Positions 54,801 through 62,768 of a stretch of DNA of 64,000 bases are shown here, piece by piece. A program made the translations under genes and the position numbers. Source of the stretch: Cardiocondyla obscurior. Its lineage: Eukaryota > Arthropoda > Insecta > Hymenoptera > Formicidae. Positions within the stretch are counted from its first letter, which is position 1. Every line of letters begins with the position of its first letter. Below the pieces are notes generated by a model that did no database searches, was not told where the DNA came from, and saw nothing but the letters and a program-made list of their open reading frames with translations. The stretch is taken from positions 4,754,377 to 4,818,376 of the forward strand of contig NC_091883.1 of assembly GCF_019399895.1 (NCBI RefSeq). The letters are read 5' to 3'.

Positions 54801-57800
54801 AGTTATCGTACCGGGCGGCTTTCGCTGTACGCAATACGCAAACGAATATTACTTCCGGCGCGGAGACATGTGCTCGCTAGGCAGTGCGTGTTACGTGTGT
54901 GCTTGCGCGACCGCTGGAGAAGGACAGAGCGAGAGTGGGAGTGGTGGGGGAAAATACCTAGCGCGCGGCACGTACGCTCGCGCTCGCTCTCACCCCCGCC
55001 TCTCCCCCCGCGCCTATCTATTCGTTACACTCGTCTCCTGTCTTAAAAAAGCCAGCCGCGTTGTGCCCGACAAGTGGCCCGATTAAAAAGGCCTTTATAC
55101 GTGCAATTTTAAGCCGAATCCGATTTAGTAATATTATATTAACACAATTGCGATCAATTGAATTGTATTGTATAATATTTCAAGTATCATGTATCAAGTA
55201 TCATGTATTGAATTTAGTTAATATCCGTGGATTTATACAACACGAGGAAAATTCTTTAGGAAATTAAGTAAAAAATGTATCTAACAGTTTGTCATCGCTG
55301 TTCGTATTTTTAGGGAGTATCTGGACCTAAAGGCGAAAAGGGTGACTACGGCGATATTGGTCCTCCCGGCCTTATGGGACCTCCTGGTTTACCCGGCCCA
55401 CCGGTACGTAAATGGTTCTAAGGGCGCTTCGACGATTATTCCTATCATAAATATTTTGTCTAATATAAATCTGTCTAAATATAGGGCTACCCTGGGCTGA
55501 AGGGCGAAAAGGGAGAAAAAGGCGAGTCGGTGAGTACCCCACGTATTAAGTAACGAATTTTTATCAGACGGAGTCTTACGATAAAATGAAAATTTTTTTT
55601 CATAACTGGGACATCGATTTTCCATTCGCAGAAGTACAAAAAGCTCAGGCGAAGACAGGTACGTGACCGTTCGTATTCGAGATACCCTCGCGTCTTTATT
55701 CTTGATCGCGCGATACAGAAATCGCTCTTGATCGAGAATGGATGTGCGAAAGGGAATTCTTACAATTAAATATCGAGTAGCATGCAACGAGATAATAATG
55801 CAACATGTATATATTCGGGGAATACGCATTTGTTCGCAGGGAGACGGCACGTTCGAGATGAATGCCGGAGAAGTGGTAAGTTATCTCGCGAAAGCGCGTT
55901 GTCTTGTTCATACATCTGCTATTTACGCGATATACGATAACGTTTGGACCGTAAAAAAAAAATATAGGCAACAGCATCACGCTGCTTTCATATCGTTTGT
56001 TCAATCGGCTTTTAAATTTACGATCATGTCGCTATTGCCGTATCGACTTTGCGTTTCGTTATGGTCCCGTTTTATGTAGTTACGAAACGCTTTTTCGGCG
56101 CGATTTATGACGATTATAAAACGATTTATTTAAAGCCGTAAAAATGATCAAGGAAACCGGCGTTTTTCCTTTCTTGATTTCACGATATTTATTCATGCTG
56201 GAAGTTGTACATCATTAGAAGTTTATAGTATATTTATAGTTATATTTCTTTTTTTCTTTTTTAATAATAAATTATTAAGAATCTATAATTAATTTTATAA
56301 TTTGAAATTTATTTGGAAAAGCGGTCTTTTCCGAGTCAATAAGTGTAGGTATATTGATTCATAACTTTGTCGATGCGTAGATAATGGGACCGCCTGGACC
56401 TCCAGGACCCGCAGGTACCCCTGGACTACAGGGACCACCTGGGATCAAGGGTGACAGAGGACACGATGGCGCCAAAGGCGATTCTGTCAGTAACCATTAT
56501 CTATCTGTTGTTCATGCATATAAAATATAAAAGCATATTAGTTACGCGCGTTCGCGTTTGCACGATGGAAAACGAATGTTGATTTCTCTCTCCGAAACTG
56601 CAGACATCGAATAACAGAGTATATTTGCATCGTTTCATGCGCAAAACCATGAAAGCCTTTTACACATCTAACTCAACTGTAGCTTTATATTTTTATTCAC
56701 CTGTTATACTACTTCTGTTATGATCGCAATAATAAATAACTTTTTTTTTAATCCAGATTATAATTTAAATTCTAGTGAACAAAAGAATTTTTTTTTATCA
56801 TTTTAATCTTTTGTTAATCTCACGACGATATTAAGATTGAATAAAAAAATTAATCATAAAATCGGGAAAGATATTCGCGTCGGGCAGATACGAGAACTTT
56901 TCGAATGTAAAAATAATCGCGATATGACTCCAAGGGTGAACCCATTTACTTTACTGATTTTTGAGATGATCTTTTTGCTCGCGCGACACCGTCGCGATGC
57001 GGACAAGCTCGTTCTCACGCATCGGTCTTTTTTTTTTTACGTTACAGGGAGAAAAGGGTGCCAAAGGGGATCCTGGTCCGATGGGACTGCCCGTACGTAT
57101 TTTCTCTCCAGATTACACGCGGCATGCACCCGCACACGTATATACACGCACACGAACGTAACCTTAAGCGCGCTCTAAAAAGGAAACGCGAATACAGGAC
57201 GCACAAAGGCAGATAGAACGCAGACGGGACCTCCCGAGCGTTTTCGGAGGAAAAAAAGGACTTCGGTGTCTCCGCCTTCGCTTTCTCTGCAAAAATTTCG
57301 CGTTCCGAAAATTCCGAACGTTGCGCGTTTTGTAGCGTTAGCATCCCTTTCTGTCCATTTTGCGAGTTCTCTGCATTTTATCGATACATTTTTCGCGTGA
57401 AAACAAGAAAACGTCGTTCGCGATGAAAACCTCCGGTACATCCGCGACACGCGGCGTCTCCTTTCACTAGCAGGCAATAGCGCGGTACACGGGACTGAAA
57501 GAGTTGCAGGGTATAATTAACGAATTGGACTTTATCGGCAGAAGTAGGTACACGAGAGTGAAAGACGGGAGGAGGCGTGCGCACTATGTTACGAAGGTAT
57601 ACGCTATTTTTCTGCATGACCAAAGAAAAAGAAAGAAAAAAAAAAAAAAAAGAAACATTATGAGCGTTAGAGCGACGAAAATGTTGCGCGCTTTGATCAC
57701 CACTTGCGAGACCAGTGCGCGGGATCGCGAAATCGCGTCAGGCCGGAACATCCTGATGAGTGTTTTGTCTATCTACTTTCAGGGCCCCATGGGACTGAGA

Positions 57801-60800
57801 GGAGAGTCCGGAAAGCCCGGGGATTCCGGGAAACCTGGCCCCATGGTAAGATCGCGGACCTCTCGCTCCTAACGTCATCGTAACTTGGCGTCGCCGCCGC
57901 GGAATTCGCTGATAAGCCGATAAGTGCGTTCACATTATCGCGCAACGCAACCTAGCGAGCGTGCCTCTCGATCGCCTCTCGAGTACGCTTACTTCTGCGT
58001 GTACATACGATACGTAACAATGGGGCGTAGGGGCAAGAGGGAGCGTCGACGGTCCGGCGTCACGTCGAGAGTGGCGATTCGAGAGGAGGCGAGCGGAACG
58101 CCTGGTTCACTATCACTATACTTTGCGCGCACGAAGACGGTCGTTTTCGCCAACGATAACTGCCGTCAACGCGGTTAGACTGATAGAACAGAGTGCGCGT
58201 ACTCGGATCGAATACTCGGAGGCGCGCGAGTCCTTCCGTTTGTTTCGAAGGAACACACATCCCGGCGTCGAGAAGCATTTTTCGCGCGTAACCCCAGGCA
58301 GCCCGGACGTAGGCTCCCTGCAATCGTAACTTTTCGTAGCGTTTGCAGGAAAAAATTCGCTGAGAATTCAATTGAGAATGCCGACTGGCGTCGAGGACTA
58401 GAGGAACGCGTCTTCCAAGTGATAAAAACTCGTCGAAGCTGAGCCACGAAGTGAGAGCTACGCCGATCGGCGAAATCGGAACGAGGCTGTAAACGGACTG
58501 TCCGATATTACTGCTCGAAATTATTTTAAGAGACGGATTCTCTGACGAATTCTTAAAAATGTATTTTCGACGTGGAATATTTCCTTAGTCTAATCGTCCT
58601 GAAATTATCGCTGGAAAAACAAAAGAGTTTCGAATTATTCCGGTTCGTCGAGAAAACCGTTTCCGAAGTAAATTCCTTCCCCGAGATCATCCCCCGTATG
58701 CGGTGTATATCGCGCAGCCGTTTATTTTGCAAAAGGTTTAAACCAGATCCGGCGAAATATATCCAGCGACCTTAATGATTAATCCGTGGGTAAAGCGGTC
58801 GCGATACCGCGAATCTGTTTTAACGAGATCCACGAGATTTGGTTTACGCCACTTTCAAAGTAAGCCGCTCGCACGAGTTCGCACGTAACTCGCGTGCGGC
58901 CGCGCGTTAACGCACCATCCGTCCTCTTAACTTACTCTACATGTCGGCTTGATAGCAAACCGCTCGCGTTAACCGAGAACAGGATCTCGATCACGGAACC
59001 AAGTACTCAGAGTCCGGTGGAAAGATACGAACCTCGCCGTCCCGCTAAATTTTATATCACTGGCGTACATACGGAAAAAGGAAAAAAAAAAAAGGCACCG
59101 TTCTCCGAACGAGTCGTCGTTAGTGTGAACGTGTAAAAGCTTGACGATCTTATCGAACGGAACGTAAAGGCGGCGTTTTAGTTATCGCTCTGCTGCGATA
59201 TAATGGAGTAAGGTATACGACGTCGTTCGATCACGCACGTATTCGAACGTTCTTTGGCAATTTCGCGATATTTTATCTCCTCGAGTCGCCCTCGACAAAT
59301 TGTCACGCGTCTAGCCCGAGGGGCGTGCTTTTAAGATTCGAATATTATTTTAAATAAAGTATTTTTTATAAACGCAAGTCGTGCGAAAGAAAAATGCGCG
59401 GAGAGTTTGACGAACGGCGCGCGCTAAACGCGTATCGAGAAGCGGAGGTTTTAATTTTCATCGAAAACCTAATTTTACGAGCCTTGAGAAACAATTTGCA
59501 GTCTGTCCCTTGTCTGGCAAAATCTACTTTTCCGTTGTGCCTCTCCTGAGAATAATTCAGTCGGCTTGTACTTAACGAAAGCTCGCTCTCGCAGCATCGC
59601 CGGCACCTAATAATAACCCAGCCATTTATCATGATTCCTCTTCGTTCTACATTTCTTCGTAGCATTCCAGTCGCATTTCACGAACCATCAAGAATTCCGC
59701 ACAGTTACGTGGGGAATTCTGCAAGATATATTAACGAGGGAGAATAAAAAAAAAAAAAAAAGAAAAGAGCAGAAGAAAGAAATGAAAGGGAATAGAAATT
59801 AAGACTCCCGATTGCATCGCCATTGTACTACTAAATTGTGACGTCAAAAGCGAGAAATCGGACGTGATCCTTTCTCCCGCGGTAGTGAATTAAAGCACTA
59901 ATACGAAAGCACGAGGTTTGCGTCGACACGCGCGGGTGTCGCGTGAAATTTTTCCTTGATTACTCGTTGCTGGCGTCAGGATGGCTTTATCGGGAAACAT
60001 CGATAACGTCTCATCTCGCAGCGCTGCTCGATCCGGACGCGAATGTTAACAAGAAGATCGTTGATTGACAATTAAACTCGCTAGAGGCGGCTTTTCCCTT
60101 CGCGCAGAACAGCTGGATGCGTTTTAAATCATCGCTTGCATAAAGCTTGCATAAAGAGGCAGCGGTCGAGGCGTGGCGGCGGGAGAGGGCGACAACGAAC
60201 GGGGAAGGCCCAGAACCCTGGGGTTCTTTCACATCCGGCGAGGAACCTTTTACGAGAGTCCTGGGAAATGTTGATGATATCGCGAGCGAGCCGCGCGAAA
60301 TTTTCACGTTCCGCCGAACGAAGTAGTAAAACCGCTTCTAAGACCGGCCGCCGCGAATAGCAAGTAGGAGATACCGCCCGTCTCTCCTCGTTATCGCCCT
60401 CTCTCGTTCTCTTTCTCTTGGCCGTGGCCACGCTCTCTCGGCCTTTTCGCTACTGCTCCGTTGGGTGCACTAACGTGCCATCGATAGTTGACGATATTTT
60501 TCGCGGAACTCCAACGTAGCTGAGAAACACGGGCGCGTGACGTTTTCATCAATAATTAAGTCGATACGACGTGCTCGTTGGCGATAAACTAGACGTCAAC
60601 CGCATAAGCGTTTGCGGACGCGATTTAACGTTTACGGTAGTCAATAATTTCGACGAGCGTTTCTCGGCGACGTAGTCGAATTTGGGGATAACAGGTACAT
60701 TGGAGAGAATTTTATTTTTTCCGTTTCTTTTGCAAAAGCATTTTGCGAATGCTGACTGAAATGTGGAAGAGTATCGACAACACCGCGAGTCACGATCCTC

Positions 60801-61996
60801 GCCCTGACACCCGCGGGACGTAATCGCTCGGCCTAAGATAAATTTTATTCCAAGTATATTTACCGTCAGGCATGGTGTTTGTGGTGCTGCGAAGGCGGCT
60901 AGCGTACGTAACTTTGGCGTGGTATGCGTCGAATCTCACACGAAGCGAGTGCGTAGGTGTGTTGCGAAACACAGGTCATAGAGGACTGAGGGAGAACGAG
61001 GCCTACTACACTCCCCCGCCCTCGGCGGCCGAGAGTGGGGGAAATCACGTAACGCTCCAGCCGCCGTCGCCGTTCGTCTATGCAAGTGCCATATCTGTCT
61101 TTAAATGTACAATTAAATGCCCCGCATCTTTAGAGATGATCTCGGTATAAATTGGAAAGTCAAAGGTACTTTTCGCGGAGGTTCGGTGCGCCGTTCCGGT
61201 CACGGAAGTTGGTTTAGGTCGCTGAAAATTATTTCCTTAATTAAAAAACGCCCGATACCTGCTATAGATCGCGAGAGTCATCTCGCTCGCGAACAGGAAC
61301 AGATAAAAGTTTCGCGCCGGAGCTGATAACAATTAATAACAATTCGTTGAAAGGCGTTCTCACGTCGCGGGGTCGAGTGCGGCATTTTGAGTCGTTTGAG
61401 TCAACTTCCATGGCGATCGATCGCGCACCATTCTCGGCGTCTAAAAATACAAGGAGCAAGAGGAATCGCGAGAATGTACAGTGTAGAATAGACGGCGCTC
61501 ACTCGGCGCGCCCGTCACAATCGATGTACCGTGTATCGTATGGGCTATACGAGCGGACTACTTCTAACACCTTATCCCAGTGTACACCCCGTTAAATTAA
61601 CGCAGATTTAATCTTAAGAAAATAACTGGACGAGAGACTGCGCGAGAGCGAAACGACCCTACCCGGCGGCAATCCTATGCGTGTAAAGAGTTTACGGCGT
61701 CCACGTACACGTATTTAATACACGAGCACGAATCACGTCACATATGTATGAAAACGTTGACACATGCGCGCGCCAACGCCGTGCATACACACGAAGAAAA
61801 CGTATGCGTGAAACGAGAAAACGCAATCGCGTCGAGATGCGCAAGTCGAGGGATGTGTATATAAATGTACGGGGCGATTCTCAATCGTATCGGTGAACGT
61901 ACGGTTGGTTTCCTCCGGGTCGCTGAAACGGTTTCTTTCCCTTTTCTTTATTAGATGCCCCCGCTCGCCGAGCCCTTCGCCGCCTCGGCAAGAAAG
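26946..61996 (+). CDS. Collagen alpha chain gene, 3' part, about 19 exons (5' end outside window)
   Basis: Eighteen exons with GT-AG boundaries join in one frame to give about 451 codons; a probable nineteenth adds 14. Most exons are uninterrupted Gly-X-Y repeats rich in Pro, Lys, Glu and Asp, the mark of a collagen triple helix, so the product should trimerise and act outside the cell or at its surface. Non-collagenous breaks lie in exons 4-6 (51 residues), 8 (16 residues) and 14-16 (23 residues). Neither a start codon nor a fibrillar, type IV or endostatin C-terminal domain is visible. Several interruptions in a modest-length chain, and the phrase FPSGVFEGPPGPPGPPG in exon 8, recall invertebrate membrane-anchored collagens of the XIII/XXIII/XXV group (Drosophila CG42342). 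Multiplexin (XV/XVIII) is the main alternative, since its endostatin could lie beyond the window. The collagen identity is near certain; the subfamily is not. Confidence 0.95.
27026..28414 (+). other. Collagen intron 1
   Basis: A GT-AG intron of 1,389 bp. It holds an A run near 27646 and a short TA run near 28209. Nothing else is recognised. Confidence 0.85.
28415..28450 (+). CDS. Collagen exon 2 (36 nt, four triplets)
   Basis: The acceptor is ccccttcttacag and the donor is gtatat, which is a weaker match to consensus than the others. Twelve codons read GVAGTPGKNGFP, four complete Gly-X-Y triplets in phase 0 on both sides, so skipping it would keep the frame. Polypyrimidine sequence before the acceptor is good. 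Confidence 0.88.
28451..29753 (+). other. Collagen intron 2
   Basis: A GT-AG intron of 1,303 bp with a pyrimidine-rich 5' part and a T run at about 28798-28823. No gene is seen. Confidence 0.85.
29754..29789 (+). CDS. Collagen exon 3 (36 nt, four triplets)
   Basis: The acceptor is gttctttcag and the donor is gtaagt, both strong. Twelve codons read GPIGLDGPKGDP in phase 0 at both ends. It is the same length as exon 2 and continues the triplet register from it without a break. Confidence 0.92.
29790..34292 (+). other. Collagen intron 3
   Basis: A 4.5-kb GT-AG intron. It contains T runs near 31267 and 33717, a 26-base A run at 34082-34107 and two short direct-repeat pairs (31062/31110 and 33337/33391). 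No exon or RNA gene is recognised. Confidence 0.85.
34293..34364 (+). CDS. Collagen exon 4: end of first helix and start of a non-collagenous domain
   Basis: The acceptor is cttttgttcgcag and the donor is gtatct. Of 24 codons, the first 15 or so are triplets (GRPGDKGQKGELGSPG). The rest, FDVLSAVK, leaves the Gly-X-Y pattern and opens a non-collagenous segment that continues in exons 5 and 6. The exon is in phase 0 on both sides. Confidence 0.9.
34365..36182 (+). other. Collagen intron 4
   Basis: An 1.8-kb GT-AG intron. A short tandem array of gccgtcgagc lies near 36066-36092. No gene is recognised. Confidence 0.8.
36183..36257 (+). CDS. Collagen exon 5: non-collagenous segment
   Basis: The acceptor is caatgcacag and the donor is gtaaac. 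Twenty-five codons include GLGLKRSVTTLRGG and end in AEIVALK. The segment is not triplet sequence and is basic in its first half. Support comes from phase 0 at both ends, an open frame and a sensible join to exon 6 (VALK-DLQEKG). With no collagen signature of its own, this exon is less sure than the helical ones and could be alternatively used. Confidence 0.72.
36258..37033 (+). other. Collagen intron 5
   Basis: A 776-bp intron, C- and T-rich at its start. It contains the perfect 17-bp inverted repeat listed separately. Confidence 0.75.
36633..36764. repeat. 17-bp perfect inverted repeat with about 98-bp spacer
   Basis: aaagtgcgtcgtcgatg at 36633-36649 is exactly complementary to catcgacgacgcacttt at 36748-36764. 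Pairing would make a 132-nt stem-loop in collagen intron 5. GATCG occurs just inside each arm, extending weak similarity. Confidence 0.85.
37034..37087 (+). CDS. Collagen exon 6: non-collagenous segment with an N-glycosylation sequon
   Basis: The acceptor is gacctacttttag and the donor is gtaagt. Eighteen codons read DLQEKGVNISAQNIIPLK. The NIS sequon is a possible N-glycan site if this part is lumenal, as expected for a collagen ectodomain. Both ends are phase 0 and the next exon resumes the helix with GEPGEPGPPG. Exon 5 could be skipped and exon 4 joined here without changing frame. Confidence 0.8.
37088..41559 (+). other. Collagen intron 6
   Basis: A 4.5-kb intron between the sequon-bearing exon and the longest helical exon. 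A short GT run lies at 39177-39192 and smaller TG-rich stretches near 39757-39785. A T- and C-rich tract (41160-41460) ends about 100 bp before the acceptor. No gene is recognised. Confidence 0.85.
41560..41739 (+). CDS. Collagen exon 7: 60-codon uninterrupted helix
   Basis: This is the longest exon found, 180 nt and exactly 20 perfect Gly-X-Y triplets. It starts GEPGEPGPPGPPGPPGAEG and ends GPSGLAGPK. The donor gtgagc is good; the acceptor gacgtaacag has a poor polypyrimidine tract just before it, but the frame, the triplets and the phase 0 ends leave little doubt. Pro-rich triplets at the start should give a stable helix. A long proline- and glycine-rich frame on the opposite strand is only its mirror. 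Confidence 0.95.
41740..43451 (+). other. Collagen intron 7
   Basis: A 1.7-kb AT-rich intron with T runs near 42001-42017 and 42070-42093. Nothing else is recognised. Confidence 0.85.
43452..43557 (+). CDS. Collagen exon 8: helix, 16-residue interruption, helix
   Basis: The acceptor is ttatctttcaacag and the donor is gtaagc. The 106 nt hold 35 codons plus the first base of a glycine codon. The order is GDKGDKGDRG, then the interruption FTTTLKGEQFPSGVFE, then GPPGPPGPP. The interruption is the most distinctive part of the protein and the best probe for subfamily; I recall similar wording in insect membrane-type collagens, without being able to check. The downstream phase matches exon 9. Confidence 0.94.
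43558..46919 (+). other. Collagen intron 8
   Basis: A 3.4-kb phase-1 intron splitting a glycine codon. It includes a tttaatttat tandem near 43888-43915 and a short perfect palindrome at 46771-46792. No gene is recognised. Confidence 0.85.
46771..46792. repeat. 22-bp palindrome with 10-bp arms
   Basis: tcgaacgccg and cggcgttcga flank a 2-nt centre. It sits about 130 bp before collagen exon 9. It could be a binding site for a dimeric protein or chance in CpG-rich DNA. Confidence 0.7.
46920..47008 (+). CDS. Collagen exon 9 (Gly-X-Y)
   Basis: The exon begins with the last two bases of the glycine codon opened by exon 8, then has 29 codons. It reads SPGEKGELGPTGPPGLPG, then DKGARGKQGKR. The acceptor gcacggcacgcag is weak in pyrimidines; the donor gtaagc is good. 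It ends in phase 0, and the final KR is followed by exon 10 glycine in register. A poly(A)/GAAA tract lies about 155 bp downstream in the intron. Confidence 0.92.
47009..51738 (+). other. Collagen intron 9
   Basis: A 4.7-kb intron, the longest between confirmed exons. It contains a 26-base A run followed by GAAA repeats (47164-47225) and the CT microsatellite near 48817. No gene is recognised. Confidence 0.85.
48817..48864. repeat. CT/GA microsatellite
   Basis: About 24 uninterrupted CT units in collagen intron 9. GA/CT tracts of this kind can bind GAGA-type factors in insects, but here simple slippage is enough explanation. Confidence 0.95.
51739..51865 (+). CDS. Collagen exon 10 with one triplet imperfection
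   Basis: The acceptor is gtatcattgtag and the donor is gtagat. The 127 nt give 42 codons plus one base of a glycine codon. It opens GFKGESGLALAKGAPG, where LALAK lacks one expected glycine, so the helix has a short flexible break. It then runs in register through GLPGPKGDPGERGYRG to GDAGSP. The split glycine is completed by exon 11. Confidence 0.94.
51866..53409 (+). other. Collagen intron 10
   Basis: A 1.5-kb phase-1 intron that splits a glycine codon. It has T-rich runs near 52183 and 52280. No gene is recognised. Confidence 0.85.
53410..53498 (+). CDS. Collagen exon 11 (Gly-X-Y, with NGT sequon)
   Basis: The acceptor is aattcgctttcag and the donor is gtaagt. Like exon 9 it is 89 nt: two bases completing a glycine, then 29 codons, ending in phase 0. 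The sequence contains PKGESGLQGMPG, LNGTDGDPG and GPPGLP. The NGT tripeptide is a formal N-glycosylation sequon, though within a triple helix it may be little used. The next intron contains copy 2 of the antisense unit. Confidence 0.94.
53848..53891 (-). ncRNA. Antisense unit copy 2, exon C (44 nt)
   Basis: The minus-strand acceptor ttttatgttacag and donor gtaagt bound 44 nt, the same length as copy 1. Continuing the LRGG frame gives HRQNSSTPLMLMQI, against HRLNSTPPLMIMPI in copy 1: two silent changes, two conservative changes (T/S and I/L), and other replacements. Confidence 0.48.
54016..54333 (-). ncRNA. Antisense unit copy 2, exon B
   Basis: The minus-strand acceptor tttttgttacag and donor gtgaat bound 318 nt. 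The 60 nt at 54022-54081 differ from copy 1 at one base. In the LRGGAGPGRASCIGGAT frame that change is synonymous (Pro); in the ATG frame (starts MTLHVPSERRSRP at 54090, again 24 codons ending TAG at the exon end) it changes Arg to Gly. A TGA lies six codons before LRGG where copy 1 has TGG. Confidence 0.48.
54493..54628 (-). ncRNA. Antisense unit copy 2, exon A
   Basis: The minus-strand acceptor ctttctgtttgcag and donor gtaaga bound 136 nt, against 109 in copy 1. The frame open in copy 1 is closed here by TAA codons and shifted by insertions, and the 50-nt end block has lost 11 nt. If exon A of copy 1 is coding, this copy is a broken version; if the unit is noncoding, it has simply drifted. 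Confidence 0.42.
54775..54960 (-). ncRNA. Antisense unit copy 2, 5' exon (5' end undefined)
   Basis: The minus-strand donor reads attctctgt then gtgagg, matching copy 1. Upstream sequence shares gtccttctccagcggtcgcg and the C-rich tract with copy 1. Unlike copy 1 it has an ATG on the minus strand (catgtctcc, near 54868), so the start context is not conserved. The 5' limit is arbitrary. Confidence 0.38.
55314..55403 (+). CDS. Collagen exon 12 (30 codons)
   Basis: The acceptor is ttcgtatttttag and the donor is gtacgt. Ten perfect triplets run from GVSGPKGEKGDYGDIG to GPPGLPGPP, phase 0 at both ends. It is followed by an 81-bp intron, the shortest in the gene and close to the minimum size usual in insects. 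Confidence 0.95.
55404..55484 (+). other. Collagen intron 12 (81 bp)
   Basis: A minimal GT-AG intron between exons 12 and 13. Introns 13 (102 bp) and 14 (181 bp) follow, so exons 12-15 form a compact cluster after very long introns. Confidence 0.92.
55485..55529 (+). CDS. Collagen exon 13 (15 codons)
   Basis: The acceptor is gtctaaatatag and the donor is gtgagt. Fifteen codons read GYPGLKGEKGEKGES, five triplets in phase 0. It closes the long third helix; the following exon leaves the triplet pattern. Confidence 0.93.
55632..55658 (+). CDS. Collagen exon 14: 27-nt basic microexon
   Basis: The acceptor is ttccattcgcag and the donor is gtacgt, both good. Nine codons read KYKKLRRRQ, with six basic residues of nine. 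It breaks the helix between exons 13 and 15. A basic cluster here could bind glycosaminoglycan or be a protease site, but no textbook furin motif (R-X-K/R-R) is present. Both ends are phase 0, so inclusion could be regulated. The splice sites and frame are the only evidence, which is modest for so short an exon. Confidence 0.75.
55840..55875 (+). CDS. Collagen exon 15: short acidic non-collagenous exon
   Basis: The acceptor is catttgttcgcag and the donor is gtaagt. Twelve codons read GDGTFEMNAGEV, phase 0 at both ends. With exon 14 and the first two residues of exon 16 (IM) it forms a 23-residue interruption: basic first, acidic after. Confidence 0.82.
55876..56380 (+). other. Collagen intron 15
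   Basis: A 505-bp AT-rich intron. No other feature is seen. Confidence 0.88.
56381..56485 (+). CDS. Collagen exon 16: start of the last helix
   Basis: The acceptor gtcgatgcgtag has a thin pyrimidine tract; the donor is gtcagt. Thirty-five codons begin IMGPPGPPGPAGTPG and end GHDGAKGDS. After IM all triplets are perfect. Both ends are phase 0 and the register runs straight into exon 17. Confidence 0.92.
56486..57047 (+). other. Collagen intron 16
   Basis: A 562-bp intron ending in a long T tract before the acceptor of exon 17. No other feature is seen. Confidence 0.88.
57048..57092 (+). CDS. Collagen exon 17 (15 codons)
   Basis: A run of T before ttacgttacag makes a strong acceptor; the donor is gtacgt. 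Fifteen codons read GEKGAKGDPGPMGLP, five triplets in phase 0. The length matches exon 13. Confidence 0.94.
57093..57782 (+). other. Collagen intron 17
   Basis: A 690-bp intron with an A run near 57637-57652. No other feature is seen. Confidence 0.88.
57783..57845 (+). CDS. Collagen exon 18 (21 codons)
   Basis: The acceptor is tctatctactttcag and the donor is gtaaga. Seven triplets read GPMGLRGESGKPG then DSGKPGPM, phase 0 at both ends. It is the last exon with an unmistakable Gly-X-Y pattern in the window. Confidence 0.94.
57846..61954 (+). other. Collagen intron 18 or sequence after the last helical exon
   Basis: A 4.1-kb stretch without a recognisable exon. An A run lies near 59748-59761. 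If exon 19 is real this is one intron; if not, an undetected terminal exon may lie within it. Confidence 0.6.
61955..61996 (+). CDS. Probable collagen exon 19, non-helical (or start of the terminal exon)
   Basis: An excellent acceptor (gtttctttcccttttctttattag, with a branch-like ctgaaac upstream) lies in phase 0 after exon 18. The frame gives MPPLAEPFAASARK up to a possible donor gtagac at 61997. Without splicing there, the frame stays open to a TAA at 62093-62095, giving a 46-residue tail with cysteines. Either the chain continues past the window or this is the C-terminal exon. AATAAA occurs at 62777 and 62944 and could serve as poly(A) signals in the second case. There is no Gly-X-Y evidence, so the call rests on splice signal and phase. 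Confidence 0.5.
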
Positions 61997-62702
61997 GTAG
62001 ACTGTAAATCGATATTTAAATGGAAAATCTGTAATTATCAATTCCGCGCGGGGTTAAGAGGGGAGGGTCTTGACGTTTGTTTTAAGTCGATTTAACGTGC
62101 AGTTCCATCCTCGCCGAAATTTCAGCGGCGGAGTACTCGCGAGCGAGAGTACCCATTAAAAAGTTTCGTTTTAGCGCTCCGGATGGATCACGAAAGTTCG
62201 CCGGTGTAAACTCGGAAACGCGCCGTATACTCATTTGTATGTGTATGTCTATAAATGTAAGTACAAGTAAAGGTGCATATACACACGTAACTGCGTGTCG
62301 TGTGCAAGTATACAGCACACAGGCTGTCGCGCCGTGCCGAAGGCTCCTTCTCTCCACGGATTCGTTGACGAATCCGAAACTCCGCGCCCGATTCCCCGTA
62401 CGCAAATTCAACGAGACCTAATTACGACGTTTCCCTCAATATTCCGACAGATTAGATCATTTTTTTTTCTGCTCTCGGAATTAAAATTGCTAGCTCCGGG
62501 AACGGCTAATTTTTCTGCTAATTTAAAACGAGTTTTATCTTAACGAAAATTTCAACTTTACTTGCCAAATATTTGATCGAATTTTCGCCCGAACAAAAGT
62601 CGGCTGCGCGAGCTCGCGGAAGAACCCATAATTGGAGGAATGTTTTAGTAGACACAAGAGACACTCTGTGTGCGCATATATATATACATGTATTTATATA
62701 TG

Positions 62703-62707
<5 letters not shown>

Positions 62708-62757
<50 letters not shown>

Positions 62758-62768
62758 CACACACACAC
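62708..62768. repeat. AT microsatellite joined to a CA tract
   Basis: About 23 AT units followed by acatacacacacacac. A compound repeat of this kind recurs at the end of the window. Confidence 0.95.

Larger units (their letters stand above)
53815..55128 (-). repeat. Duplicated unit, copy 2, inside collagen intron 11
   Basis: This is the second copy of the unit at 19646-20960, in the same orientation, and it fills most of the intron between collagen exons 11 and 12. All four minus-strand exon boundaries of copy 1 are matched. It lacks the 93-bp hairpin and has an exon A lengthened by several small insertions. The nearest edge lies about 185 bp before the acceptor of collagen exon 12. Confidence 0.9.

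Noticed and set aside
55632..55658. Furin cleavage site in KYKKLRRRQ
   Set aside because: No R-X-K/R-R is present; LRRR and KLRR lack arginine at the fourth position back. Only a basic cluster can be claimed.
58255..58330. Possible collagen exon after ccccag (agcccgga...)
   Set aside because: Only one or two codons fit a triplet pattern and no donor keeps the frame.
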